A DNA stretch of 64,000 nt, from contig JAMSLZ010000017.1 in NCBI GenBank assembly GCA_026027325.1, positions 248,001-312,000 on the forward strand. Reading direction: 5' to 3'. How positions within the stretch are numbered: position 1 is the first letter of the stretch; every line of letters begins with the position of its first letter. The notes under the pieces are model-generated. The model did not search any database and was not told the origin of the DNA. It saw only the letters and a list, made by a program, of their open reading frames with translations. Source of the DNA: Actinomucor elegans (lineage: Eukaryota > Mucoromycota > Mucoromycetes > Mucorales > Mucoraceae). This document shows positions 1 to 12,125 of the stretch, in pieces. Made by a program: the position numbers and the translations under genes.

Positions 1-1164
1 TCTAGTTAATCGAATTATGCTCTGGGTCCTTTTTTTTTTCATAAGTTCTAAAAAGGTAAATCATCCATGGCAGTTGAATTTTTCATTAATGAATTACAGT
101 GTAACAATTTCATATATAAGATATGTGATCCAGTAAATTTACAGTGAACAAAAATGGCCATATTGATGCAGCATGTAGAACAAAAACTATGCCCTTTCAC
201 ATGACCCTAGAGTCGCGCCAGCAAGAACCAGGCGTTGCTAACAATATTCAACTTCATTGGCCTTAGGTTGGCTATGGTAGCCGGGCATTTTTTTTTAGAA
301 AATTCATAGCATCGACGACATAAATTCTAAATATCGAATCATTGACATTCGGGATGTCAAACCGGGGATCCAACATGGTAACCATATATAACCACAAAAC
401 CGCATTTCAAATCATCAACGGACCGAGATACTAAAACGATTTCCGAGCAAAATATAGAACAAAAGGCGCTCTTTCAAATGGAGGTCGTTTTTTTTTCTAA
501 TAGGTGTAAGTCGAAATAAGTAAAGTCAGCCAGACATCATATTGCTCTGACCTGGTAATAAATGGAATGCATATGCGAGCACATATATGTCTACTGACGG
601 TCTTGACCGACTGTACGACAGCATCCGGGAAATGCGCATAGAGCAGACACTGTTAATGAGCCAATGCAATGTTACATTTGAACGGAAAGCGTGTGAAGTT
701 TTTAATAGCGCGCACAAATAGGTGAATCACTGTCATTGATTGGCTGAAGAGTATCAATATAACTTGTATAGATTAACCTTATAAAGCATTTTCTGATTAT
801 GCAAAAAAAAAAAAAAAAAAAAAAAAAAATAATAATAATAATAAAAAAGATATATAACAGTTTATTATTAGGAAGGTAACCCCATTTCAGTTTTACTATA
901 ACCTAAAAGTTCATGAGCCCTTTACTACTCTTGGAACAAGTTGTTATCATATTGGGCTGGGAATATTTTTTTTCTTGTTGTAAGTAAATGTTTATAAAAC
1001 CAACGTAACCATATACAGCAAATATATTGGTAGGTTAGTATTGAAACACATAGTGTACCTTTCTCAAAAGAAAAAAGAAGAAAAAAAAAAAAAGCCCTCA
1101 AAAACTCACTTTTTAGTACTCGAAGCTTTTTTTCTATTCTTCTTCCTGTTTGTTATACTTTTCC
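1..1164. other. gene-free 5' flank
   Basis: I see no supportable gene here. The stretch is AT-rich with a 27-A run at about 803-829 followed by a short (AAT)n tract. The last ~100 bases before the FYR gene are CT-rich with TTCTTC blocks, as expected for a fungal 5' leader. Short open frames, such as one on the minus strand near 526-717, have no recognisable motif. Confidence 0.6.
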
Positions 1165-3199
1165 ATGACTTCTAACGTAATCAAAGGTAATATAAAAAAC
1201 AAGATATTATTGTTACATACCTTACTGATACACTCTATAGTCAAAGTCTACTATACTTTGCGTGGTTCAAAATCAACAAGATTAACTAGTTTTACTATAC
1301 CAAACACTGAAAAGACAATTGATCATTCAACCATTCCTATTCCACTAAAAACTTGTTTATGGTCCATATGTTCTTCAAGGTATCTTATTTCCAACTGTAT
1401 TACACGTGATGCACTTACTGATTTAAGCTATTTAGTCCGGACATGATATGTAGAGATCACGATTTATCTATCTATACTGCAAACTTTGATGAATCAGGCC
1501 ATGGCCCAAGCGAAAAACGCGACTCTCTTATCTGGGAAGGCCATGGTTTAATGACTTGGGTCATGGATCAATCCAGAGAAGAGGTTCATGTGTATGGTAA
1601 AGCTGCACAGCATGAAACAATTGATATTTACATTGAATTGCAGCCTGTAAGTAGGGCTTTTGTATATAGTATGAATAAGTGATTTACTTTTTTTTTTTTG
1701 ATAGACTATGAAATGGATGAAAGATGACTTTTTCTCTGCATTAAAAAGTAAATCATTCGAACAGTTTAGAGCTTCTACTCAAACACCCAGTCATCCACTA
1801 TGTAATTGTTATTCTATACCAGAAGCACCAGCACAAGCAGAAACTGAATTTGATAAATACTTACGGCATCGTGTTTCTGAAAACGCCAGCCCACCACTAC
1901 CTTCTCGATTACCTTCCTTATCTACTGTACCAGTATTTCGACCAGAACCTATATTCCCTTCCTCAGCGACAACAACGAATAATAAACGATCGCCACCCAA
2001 CATGTATTACACTAAGCAAAACGAAGACAATTTACCTATGCCATATAACAAAGTAGAAAGCAGGCGATCTGCATTCACAATTGCTTCTTTAGCAGACGCA
2101 AAAGATCCCAACCTCAAAAATCGCTATTTACCGCCTTCCAATTCCACTTCTTCCACCTCTTCTTCTGCATCGCCGCCTCCCAACTATAAGCATGAAGAAC
2201 TCAATAACAACAGTAGCAATAGCAGCACAACCAGTATTCCAGTCATTTACACTACCAGCAATAAAAAGAGAAAGAAGAACACGTCTGAAACCAATCGACA
2301 GTATAATGCCAACCCAACACCTTCTTTACCCACACAACAAGTCAATACAGCACCACGTACTTATTATGAAGTAGATAGAGATACACATGGCGCGTACATC
2401 TTACCAGTTGAAATCGATTCTTGGACTGTAGTCGATCTCGGTACGGTGATTTATGATAGACCTGCTTACCATAATCAAAGATACATTTATCCTGCCAATT
2501 ATACCGTCCGCAAGTAGGTTATATCCTTCATACTATAAAGTTGTTATACTCACCACGTTGACAGATGGTATAGAAGCATGGTGGATCCAAAAAGCGATAC
2601 TCAGTATACATGCCGTATCTTGGAAAACGGAAGGGAGCCCAAGTTTGAAGTAACAGCTGACGATTGCCCAATGACGTACTCTGGCCCTACACCAACCACT
2701 GTTTGGACCATTATTGTCAGGTATTACAATACCCAAATAAATAACAAACAAATGAACTTATTTCTCTTTTACTTTATATTTTAGACGTGCTTTTGCTATT
2801 CGCAATCAAGAATATGGCCATAATCCAGTTGGCCCCGACTTCTTTGGATTACGTAAAAACACCATTGCTAAAATGATTCAAGATTTGCCCAATGCTGCTC
2901 AATGTTCTCAGTATGTTTGGCAAACATTTGAACCCGCTCGATTCAATAAGCCCGGAAGAAATCGCCGTCGAGCTGATTCAACTTTACCTGGTTCGTTGTT
3001 GGGTGGTGTCAATTATGGATTGACAAGTAGTCGATTGCATCACAATACAAACTTGGCCCCAACCCAGCAGTCTTATAGAGCAACAACAACAACAACAGCA
3101 ACAACGACAGTAGCATCTCCACCGTCGTCTCCCAAAAGAGAGTCGAATACTAATAACAATAATAACAGTAGTAGGCCAACTACGATTGAAACAGCTTGA
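1165..3199 (+). CDS. FYRN/FYRC-domain protein
   Basis: Six exons (1165-1186, 1241-1379, 1436-1646, 1705-2513, 2565-2720, 2785-3199) join to a 583-residue protein. The join at 2513/2565 rebuilds a classic FYRN segment (VRKWYRSMVDP, then QYTC), followed by FYRC (SGPTPTTVW, FFGLRKNTIAKMIQDLP), at about residues 372-500. FYR domains occur in chromatin proteins such as MLL/trithorax and TBRG1, so a nuclear chromatin or transcription role is inferred. Here they stand without a SET or PHD domain. The first ~120 residues form a compact, non-repetitive block (KVYYTLRGS, IWEGHGLMTWVMDQS) that I cannot name. The middle is Ser/Pro/Asn-rich linker and the tail is low complexity (TTTTTA, NNNNNSS). Exon 1 is only 22 nt, so the start is the least certain part. 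Confidence 0.88.
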
Positions 3200-5267
3200 A
3201 TTTCCCTATGATATGATATATGTGTTTCAAATAACAATAATAATAATAATAAAAAACCTGTACACTACTATGTTACATAACACATGTACATATCTGTTTA
3301 GTTTTGATTTATGTACATTGACTGATATCAAGGGCGCCCTTATGTAACAGATACGGTAAACTTTAAATTTTATAACATGACCAGTAAATGCTCAATGTAG
3401 TACAATGTTTGACGCGCGCAGCCATTGGATGACGTTGCCATCTAGACTTTTTTTTTGTATTGTGCTACAGCACGGTGCAAGTGATTGCTTCGTTTTTTTA
3501 TCGTGATACTAAAAATGTACCAGTCACTCGGATTTCTCTGTGTGAATTCCATTCGATAATTGATGTCACACTTGAAGATGATGGAAATTTGACGTTAATT
3601 AACTTGTGTAGGCTAATACATTGGAGAAAGAACGAATCGTTTGTTTTTGAACCCCGATAGTTTCTTTTTGTAGCTATATACACATATAGCTAGTAGTTCG
3701 TTCCAAAGAACATACCTTGCTTTATATTCTTTTCTCAAGAATCATGGATAGGTTTTGGATTATAGTTCAGCTAGATGTAAATGTATATATTGTTTTGCTA
3801 TTCTCATCATTTAATCTCCGACCACGGACCTGCTCTATAATCTCTAGTGTTTGCTAATTTTAGTGTATAAATTATACTACTTATTTCATCCAAAAGCGCA
3901 TAATGTATACACTCTATTTTTTTTAACCCCGGGAATCGTCGGAATAAGTTGGTTCATGATTGACCTAAGCATTGTTATATGATTCACGAACAATGATGAT
4001 AACCAGCCTATTCTATTCAATCACCGCAACTCAATCATAATATGAAGTTGATGTTTCAGAATGTTCCCTGTAAATACAGCAATAAACCCTTCTAGTGCTT
4101 CTTTGTTCGGATATCGGGTCTCTGAAGGGCCTGATGATCGAGGAAGTGGGTGGCGGTGCAGCCCATTGACTCGTGGTCCATCATCCAGCTCATTCTAGGT
4201 ATCCATTGAATTGAACTCACGAGCTGGGTACGCTAGTAATCATTAATGAATTACTTACCATATATGCCCATATCCATTAAAAAATAAGACTATTATTAAG
4301 TTTGTGTGGCAAAAAATCGAACGGCGTCTCATTGAAATGAGCATAACTAAATGCGCGCAGTGCTACAAATGAGTGCCTCTTCTGGTTAAAATGCCATTGG
4401 TTATCATGTGCCAAATTTATTGTCTTTTTGTCAAATTCATAAAGATTTTTGTGCTAGTCTGTCAAAATTTACGAAATATCAATTTATTTTTATTCTTATT
4501 TTTGAAATTACGGCATTTCCAATACTGTAAGTTCCTATTATTGGTGAATTTCAATTACTGGTATTGTTACCATGCGACATGCTATTTTAAGATTTTTTTT
4601 CTCGAAAAAGTTCATCAGAATCTAGATTTGAGTTAGCAATAAGTGATACATCTAAGATGGTTATATAATATATGCCCGAAGATATGATATGCATACCTCG
4701 TGTCTTTATATATTGCTTGATCAGAAGCCAGTCGTATGATATATCATGTTTCTAAAGGCAATCAATAATAATCTATAGAATGGGAATATCAGAAGAACTG
4801 GCCACCATGGAAGATCTATGTTGTGGTACACAACCCGTCAGGGACCCCCTTTCTGCTGCTGCTTACATCCTAGAATGAACATTTTATGACTAAAGTTTCG
4901 TGCGTGTGTGCTTCTCAATACACTATTGTAGCATCTGGGAACTTCGGAAGTAGTGAGAACCTGCTTTTGCATGGCATATAGCGTGTTATTAGAATGACTC
5001 AGCCATATATTATGTCTCGGTAAGGGCACAATGAAATGCACAAAGCCAAATAGGCGATCTTCACAGCGTGTGTTATCCTTTTATTATGTATATCTCTCGT
5101 GTGTCATATTTGAACTATCATTTCTTGGCGTGTATATATATAGTACCTTGCTAACTATGTTATTAGAATCATCATGTAAGGCTGACCGCAGACTAAGTTA
5201 GGATTACGTTATACTTTTTGATATGGACACGATAAAAATAAGCCTTTTTTGGCACGATAAACGTAGT

Positions 5268-5269
<2 letters not shown>

Positions 5270-5302
<33 letters not shown>
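5270..5302. repeat. 33-base poly-T tract
   Basis: This is an uninterrupted T run in a gene-free region. It could be the tail of an old retroposed element in minus orientation, but no element body was identified next to it. Confidence 0.9.
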
Positions 5303-5305
<3 letters not shown>

Positions 5306-5435
5306 CTACAGCTGGGTATACAAGTTTGGGATGGTAACACTAGACGCGCATCAGCACAAAAAACCTCGTTTTCCTATAACAGCAAAAAAAAAAGACAACA
5401 AGTTGCGTTTTTACCAAGGGGCTTAATAGATGCAG

Positions 5436-5490
5436 TAATTCATTCTAAGTATAGAGCGCTCATTAGATGCTACGTTTGACTAGAATCGAA
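5436..5490 (+). repeat. dispersed repeat family, copy
   Basis: One copy of a short repeat found at least nine times in this window. The shared pattern is CATTCTGAATATGGA, then CATYAGATGC, then RACATTTGACTGAAAT. This copy reads CATTCTAAGTATAG, then CATTAGATGC, then TACGTTTGACTAGAATCGA. Confidence 0.6.
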
Positions 5491-6926
5491 AGAGGAGATC
5501 TATCGACTTGCAAATTCAGTTCATATGAAATGCTTGTCATTGATAATTCACTATTGATGAATATATTATATCGCTTGAACTACGGATAAACAGCAGTTAT
5601 GATAGACACGGCAGTTCGTGTATCCCTGTCAGGCGTATTATTAAACTGATCTCGGTCAAGAGATCAAGAGATCAATTCCAGATCACATAAAATGCATATG
5701 TTTCATGGTCAATTCCTGAAATATAAAATACACTTCATACTTTTGTCAACTAATAATTTTGTAGGATGCTCCATTATAAACATGTACTAGTCATTAGATT
5801 TAGACATTAAATCAGGATCGTTCAAGAAATGTACAGGGCCCCAACTAATGAAAACACTCTACTATTCGATCTTGGAGATTTTTTTTTGACAAGTACTATC
5901 CAACCAAATGATTTTATCAGCACTACTTGAGTCTGTAAAAACTTTCAGCTACAGCCTTTTATCAGTCTTAAAAGCGCTGGAATTGGCATGTTGTTAATTG
6001 TCGCTCAAGGACTCCTTATTAAGATTTAATGAAGAAAAGATGCAAAATCTATGGTATCCCTTGAAAATTATCGCTGATAACACAAAGTCTTGTTTATATC
6101 GGCAACTAATGAAGGTATATATATATATATAAGAAAAAAAAGGACTATTCGTAAGTAATCTATTGGGTGTGACCCTACCCCAGACTGCTTGAGCAACGTA
6201 GTATGTTTTTATACCAGACTACTCCATTGTCTGTTTGTACGATACAACTGTACAAGTGTATATGCGCGTGCTTATGATGCTACGGAACTAATTCATATCC
6301 GATACTTAACAAGAAACTTGTTTTTTTTTACGGATAGGGATTGTAACTCTGGCTAGAGCCAAATGGAACGAATTTTAGAAATTTTGGTTAGACCCCTCCC
6401 CTCCCTTTGGCTCAATTTTTGCTTACCAGTTTTTTTTTGCACAACATAAAGGTATACTTTATTTATAATATGGAGCTTATGTTCCTCACTGTATGCACAT
6501 CTATTTTTGTTGAATTTTACAGTATGTAAATGTGTTCGAATTATAGCGCATTTTTTTTTAAGAAAGTCCAAGATTTAGCTTCTTATCAAAGGTAATTCAA
6601 TCAACTGAAGGAAATAGAAAGCAGTCCTATACCATATAATGCATAATTAAAACTTACATAAACCTACATGAACTTGATTTAAACAATATGCTAGGTACAA
6701 TCAACACTTTTTTACCGCCAAAAAAATATCTCAAACTTCATAATAAAAATCTCCCAAAAAAAATGCATCTAGTTTACCACTGGCCAATAGTATCGAGAAA
6801 ATCGCATAGTGATGGTATTAACATGTCATTATCAGTATTAAAGACATATTAGAGGCAATTTTCACTGCCCAATTTTTTTATCTTGTTAAAATATATGCCC
6901 TGATGTTTTGATTCCATGAAAAAAAA

Positions 6927-7018
6927 GTGGACTGAAGAAATAGGCACACCACTACGCGAGATCTTTTAAAATCGCCTTATAAGGAAACTACCCCAAGGTC
7001 TCACAATAATGGTTTCCC
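6927..7018 (-). repeat. diverged inverted repeat, left member
   Basis: The reverse complement reads GGGAAACCATTATTGTGAGA, then CCTTATAAGG, then GGTGTGCCTAT and CAGTC. It aligns in order with the plus strand at 9785-9880, at roughly 70 percent by eye. The pair flanks the younger inverted duplication of the MDR pseudogene and is clearly older than it. Confidence 0.55.
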
Positions 7019-7649
7019 AACCGGTGCCCTTAGAGATACAAAACGTTATACTATTTAAAGAATAAAATAGATTAACTCGTATATGATGCTTAAACTGGGT
7101 GAGTTGTTACATATCTTTGGAGACTAAAATAAAAAACATTCTATAAATTATTATTGCGCAAGAGTCAACGTAAAATCCATCACCACAATAAATAGGTGTC
7201 AAAACAGGAGCAATAAAAAAGTATAGATATTAAATAAAAATACATTCTGCATAAGTCTAGCTAACTCATGAAGAATATGAACATATTATCTTTAAATGAT
7301 ATTGTTATTCGTCTCGCTACTCATGATGTGAGATGAATAATATTTTTTTACTACTACTATTTTATTCTTTCCACATCTTAGCATACTTTAATATCTATCT
7401 GCACAGATGCCTAAATGTATGTAAAAATGATAAACAGTTGCATAATCAATTACTGTTCGAGAATAGATGGCCATGGTCGATTTTAACGATTTAATAGCAT
7501 CATTGGAAAGGAAACTTGTTCATTTATAGAAATTCAAGTATCATTTCTCACTGACACTACTATATTGGCAAATAATATAGATAGAATAGTTTATCATAGT
7601 AGACTTATTTCTTTAGTTTAAGTTTGACATTTATATTTTGTCTTATCAA

Positions 7650-7939
7650 TTCTTTTTGTTTACTATTTGAATCATAAAATACCACAGATATGATACTATT
7701 TTTTTATTATTATTATTTTTTATTATTATTATTCATGCAGCAATACAGAACTTTGAAGCGTAACATCACTTTGAGAAAAGGTGTAATATTGCAAAAGTCA
7801 TGATTTAGTTTTGTAGAATTTTTTGAGGTTTATATGCGCTAGGACAAAAACAAGCGCTAGTATTGCATAGAGAAACTAATCAACTCTGATAGCAACCGAA
7901 TAGTTTTGTAAGCAACTTGGACTTCTTTTTCAGAGAAGC
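7650..7939 (-). repeat. inverted repeat, left arm (290 bp)
   Basis: The reverse complement is nearly identical to 9134-9421. Only the AAT/T-rich stretch near 7700-7730 differs in length. The arm holds the last codons of the MDR pseudogene plus about 225 bp of its 3' flank. Arm ends are sharp: CTTCTCTGAAAAAG at the inner end and AACAAAAAGAA at the outer end. Confidence 0.93.
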
Positions 7940-8776
7940 ACTTCAGGAGCTTGTTCAGCTTGGCCCAAGAAGCCAATCAGAGCAATCTGACCACCATATT
8001 TGATAGAAGCAAGAGACTTTACAATAGTAACTTTACCTCCATTCTCAATAATAAAGTTTATACTTTGGTCCAGAGTAATTTTCATAACTTCCTTTTCCCA
8101 ATCAGGGTGTGTTCTGTAGTTGATGGTATGAACGCCGTACTTTTGCTTGACATACTTCAGCTTTTCGTCTGAAGGGGAATTAACGATGGTGGTTGCACCT
8201 GCTGCTTTAGCCAATATTAAAGCTATAATAGAAACGTCACCAGTACCGAGCTTCAAAACTGATTGACTAGCAATAAAGCAATCCTTTATACCATAAAGAG
8301 CATTCCAAGCAGTAACACCAGTACAGACCAAAGCAGCGGTTTCTTCGTCAGCCGAATAATAGTCTTCAGGCAGCTTAACAAGTGCATTCTTGGGTAAAAT
8401 CTTACACTGTGTGAGCACACCATTAATGGGAGCACCTAGGGCAGTCATACCAGACTTTGGAAGGTTATAAAGGCGAGAGGAGTCAAATTTGGTGATGACA
8501 CGGTCTCCAATATTAAATTAATGAACAACAGAACCGAGCTTGACAACTTCTCCTGAAGCATCAGATGTAGGAATAACGTTTTCTGGAAAAAGCAAGTGGA
8601 TAAGTACCACTGGAGATAGCCAAGTCACGAGAGTTGAGAGAAACGGTCTTGATCTTGACCAATACAACATTATTATCAAGTTCAATATCGAGAAGTTCTT
8701 CAACTCAATTAACAGCTTTGGGACCATCGGCGCTAGTGACACGATAAGTTGCTGACTTGATAAGACAGGACGGCAT
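7876..8776 (-). pseudogene. MDR-type zinc-independent dehydrogenase pseudogene
   Basis: Reading leftwards from an ATG at 8776, the frame gives a medium-chain dehydrogenase/quinone-reductase-like protein. It has an N-terminal GroES-like part (VSLNSRDLAISSGTYPLAF, NVIPTSDASGEVV), then a Rossmann part (VCTGVTAWNAL, LAKAAGATTIV, SLASIKYGGQIALIGFLG). It is broken by an in-frame TGA soon after the start (AVN*VEEL), a frameshift near 8590, a TAA near 8519 (VVH*FNIGDRV), and loss of about 40-45 codons at 7939. The glycine motif reads LGTGDVSI where the family usually has LGTGGVS. The original C-terminus NYSVAIRVD followed by a stop is readable only in a shifted frame. No intron is visible over ~850 bp, unlike most neighbours, so a retrocopy is possible but unproven. 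Confidence 0.88.
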
Positions 8777-9024
8777 TGTTGTAAAGTTAGGTTTTTTTTA
8801 ATGATACAAATCGAAAATACACCGCTATTAAACTTTTCAAAAGCCTAATACTAACGGCAACACTGTGACATCTATAGAATCTTCTTTTCTGAATAATCCA
8901 TATCATATTAATAATATTAAAAAAAGACGTCTTGTGGATTATTCAATGAAGAAGCTTCAATAGATGCCACAGTATGTAATATCTGGATTCCAGTTTGGGT
9001 AATCGATTAAATATTCCACTTTCA

Positions 9025-9197
9025 AAGGTTGTGATTCTTCAAGATATTATTGTTGGTTCCGAAGAGCTCTCTGAACAGTTTGCCCGATCCGTTCACACCA
9101 AGAAGCTTCGTATGCCTATTGAAAAGATCTTTGGCTTCTCTGAAAAAGAAGTCCAAGTTGCTTACAAAACTATTCGGTTGCTATCAGAGTTGATTAG
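9025..9197 (+). pseudogene. inverted duplicate of the MDR pseudogene 3' end
   Basis: The plus strand encodes VVILQDIIVGSEELSEQF, then VHTKKLRMPIEK and FGFSEKEVQ, which is the C-terminal part of the same MDR family as 7876-8776. It lies in opposite orientation. It includes about 40 codons that the minus-strand copy lost, and then runs into the 288-bp repeat arm. The true C-terminal AIRVD-stop is again out of frame, so both copies share that frameshift and the duplication came after it. Confidence 0.85.
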
Positions 9198-9421
9198 TTT
9201 CTCTATGCAATACTAGCGCTTGTTTTTGTCCTAGCGCATATAAACCTCAAAAAATTCTACAAAACTAAATCATGACTTTTGCAATATTACACCTTTTCTC
9301 AAAGTGATGTTACGCTTCAAAGTTCTGTATTGCTGCATGAATAATAATAATAAATAATAATATAAAAAAAAATAGTATCATATCTGTGGTATTTTATGAT
9401 TCAAATAGTAAACAAAAAGAA
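9134..9421 (+). repeat. inverted repeat, right arm (288 bp)
   Basis: Reverse-complement partner of 7650-7939, with a spacer of about 1.19 kb. The two arms are almost identical outside a small AAT-tract difference, so the duplication is recent compared with the decay of the gene itself. Confidence 0.93.
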
Positions 9422-9784
9422 AGCCTTATTCTATTTTGAGATTCCTGAGAAAACTTCAGCTTATGGATTCCATGCTACTAAAGATTGTCTTGAAATATAA
9501 TGACTGTGTATAAATATCCTTTTTCTCTCTAAACCTTTTATTATTTGCTCTAAATTTTAATAAAAATGAGTTTAGCTAATTTTTAAAACGAGCAGCTTTT
9601 GCCTCGATTCTCTTTAAACATCAACGTACTCGATCGAGAATAAAAGAACTCTAAAAGTTGAATTATTTAGTTTATGAACTCATATGCCATATTTTCTGTT
9701 TAATACACCCCAAGGTGAAAAGATGTAAACGATAACTTTGGTTATGTCAATGTGGCAACGAGAATAAAAGACATCTACATTAGC

Positions 9785-9880
9785 TGGGAACCATTACTGT
9801 GAGACCTTTGAAACACATCCTTATAAGGTAATTTCTAAAGGTTTCACATAACGGTGTGTCTATCTTAACAGTCAATTAAA
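9785..9880 (+). repeat. diverged inverted repeat, right member
   Basis: The plus strand reads GGGAACCATTACTGTGAGACC, split by CCTTATAAGG and GGTGTGTCTATCTT, then CAGTC. It aligns to the reverse complement of 6927-7018. It could be an old element present in both orientations, or the outer part of a decayed palindrome. Confidence 0.55.
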
Positions 9881-10201
9881 AAAAGGTTTAGAGGATTCAA
9901 GACACTCAAATTTAAGATAGGAGGCACTCAACCATCATATTAGATACAATCCACTTAGCTGTAATACTCTTAGAGGCTTAAGCAAACCATTATGGCAGTT
10001 TTATGCATCTTACCTGTTTTTATGGGGCTTCGTATATGTAAGCTCATAATGACCATTTAATTTATTCTTACATCGCCTTAAAAACGCTTAATAGCTGGAA
10101 TTGATTCATATTTGTATGTTAATTTACAAATAACCATTGAGCAGTATAATAAATTGACTATATGTTAGTTAAATAATAATTATATGTAAATAAACTCGGC
10201 C

Positions 10202-10445
10202 GTTCATTCTGAGTATGCACTATATAGTCAATAAATGCAACATTCAGCTGAGATCAATTGCAAGATCTACTGATCATTAGATCCGGATCCTATAAATTGC
10301 ATACAATTTACAACAGCCTATCCCTTAAATACAATACATTTGTAGTAGTAATATTTGTATTAAATGGTAGGTCTATTAGATGTAATAATTTATTCTGAAT
10401 ATGGACTTATTATCAGATGCAAGATTAAGCTGAAATTAGTCGATA
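10202..10445 (+). repeat. dispersed repeat family, two copies
   Basis: Copies at 10202-10260 (TTCATTCTGAGTATG ... AAATGCAACATTCAGCTGAG) and 10381-10445 (TTATTCTGAATATGG ... ATCAGATGC ... AGCTGAAATTAG) lie head to tail. Each is followed at a variable distance by GGATCCT and AAATTGCATAC, so the full repeat unit may be longer than the conserved core. Confidence 0.6.
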
Positions 10446-11632
10446 ATATGGTGACGTTGAGAATAACTTGAATTTCTGAAAAGAAAAAGAAAAAACTCAA
10501 GTCGATCACCTTGTCTAAAATTGTTCAGTATATGCGAGAGTATACAGAACTATTTGCGTACCTTTATTTAATATCAGATGCTCGATTTCTAAAATATGTC
10601 AAAAAAAAGTCGTATTCTATCAACAGTTAGGCAGTAAAATGTAAAGCAATATCCAGTAACTGTTCCACCATTAGTACTGCATTGGATCCTTTAAAAATTG
10701 CATACGATATATTGCGTCTATCATCCATTTAGTGTTATTTAAAAAAAAGGATCATGGTAAGCTAAAAAATAAGCAAGTTTCGTCATTTTTATTTATTTAT
10801 TTATTTATTGAGCAATATATTATTTTAGTTATACATCACTAAGTAAAGGGAACTAAATGAACGGAGTCGAGAAAGACGATAATGTAAATATGAAGATTTA
10901 AATATATAACGCTAAATTGATGATGAGTATGAGTGTAAGCAGATAAGGCAAGGAATATCGTAGTACAATCCTTAGGACAGAGAATCAGCCTATCTAAGCT
11001 TCATTATTCTTCGCGAGCTTAGAGATATTGTAATCCAATTACCGACATATAGTATAGTGGTAGTATTCCTTTATATCAGCTTTTTTTAAATGGTTACTAG
11101 GGTTGTTTTATAATCACAGCTTGTAATATATTTTTTTGTTGTCGAACACGTGCCGATTATTATTTTACATTTTTACTCAAAAGATGGGTTAAATTCATTA
11201 CAAAAGATATTTTCCTACTTATGCTTCTGATTGATTGGTTAGAGGATATTAAAACGAGTAAGTGATGGTCGGAGAGCCAATCAAATCTGAAACATTGAAA
11301 GCCAGCGCGAGATGCGAGCTTTTTTTATTATTACTTTGCAAATATACACAGACGTCTTGATTCTGGGAACATGTACGACATTAGAGACAAGCAAAATAGG
11401 TACAGATACAGCTAGCAATGACAAATCCCCAGGTATAATATTGAACTGTTGAAATAAGTTAGTATTGCGCGGTAGATTTGTTCGTGTTACCCGCAAGATT
11501 TTAGATTGATTGAGCACAGGCAGCAAGTACAGTCAAGAAAGGGGAAATAGGTTCTATTCAATTCGTTTTACCCTCTTAAAAAAGTTTTTTCTTCCCCGGG
11601 CTTTCATTTACTTCTCGATCCTCATTTGCAAA

Positions 11633-12125
11633 ATGAACATTGCTCATCTAGGTAAAGTAAAACGCCAAGTTAAAGGCGAGGATGATAGCACGGTTTCGTC
11701 ATATAGCTCTAATAGTAAGTAAAAAAAAATCACCATGATGTATACCAGTATTAATAGATATTCCGGATAATTTCATTACCGAATTATAGCAGCAGTAAAG
11801 TGGATTATGTGTGATAACAATGATATAGCAGCGATTGAGTCCACTAAGCATGCTTACAACTGTCAAACACGGCCCTATATGACTGCTTTGTTGATTGTAT
11901 CTATTCTCATTTTTATTGTGTTAAGGAAATCTTCATATATAAAGGTAAGAATTACCATACAGGTACTAATGGCCGAAGAATTTAACTGGCTTAATTACAG
12001 AAATGGGTCACTTCTCATCATCAGCAAGAAGAACAGGCTGATGAAGAAGAAGGCTTGATGCAACGCGTGGTAGGTCTCATATTTTGACATTTTGGCATTT
12101 ACTGATATGATTTGTCTAGTTTTAA
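11633..12125 (+). CDS. small single-pass membrane protein (unknown)
   Basis: Predicted from splice signals rather than one open frame. Exons 11633-11714, 11790-11943, 12001-12069 and 12120-12125 give about 103 residues. If the last intron is not removed, the protein ends at 12087 instead. The introns have good signals: GTAAGT donors, an ACTAAT branch site in the second, and CTGAT in the third. The protein has a hydrophilic Ser-rich N-terminus (DDSTVSSYSSN), a central hydrophobic helix (MTALLIVSILIFIVL) with a basic flank (RKSSYIKKW), and an acidic Gln/Glu tail (QQEEQADEEEG). I do not recognise a family. The splice structure is the main support. Confidence 0.5.

Larger units (their letters stand above)
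3200..7649. other. long gene-free stretch with repeat traces
   Basis: No gene can be supported across about 4.4 kb. The stretch holds a 33-base T run at 5270-5302, a (TA)n tract near 6117-6132, one copy of the dispersed CATTAGATGC-type repeat at 5436-5490, and the left member of a diverged inverted repeat at 6927-7018. A GC-richer patch at about 4060-4200 stands out from its surroundings but matches nothing I recognise. The open frames (3460-3660, 4373-4636 and others) lack motifs and look accidental. Confidence 0.55.
9422..11632. other. gene-free stretch with repeat copies
   Basis: No gene can be supported. The stretch contains the right member of the older inverted repeat (9785-9880), two copies of the dispersed repeat (10202-10260 and 10381-10445), and two similar blocks near 10283 and 10684 (GGATCCT...AAATTGCATAC). 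It also holds a (TTTA)n tract near 10790-10808. The last ~150 bases, CT-rich with TTTTCTTCCCC, probably form the leader of the next gene. Confidence 0.5.

Noticed and set aside
3460..3660. 66-codon plus-strand open frame with balanced composition
   Set aside because: No ATG at a sensible place, no splice partners and no motif; treated as chance.
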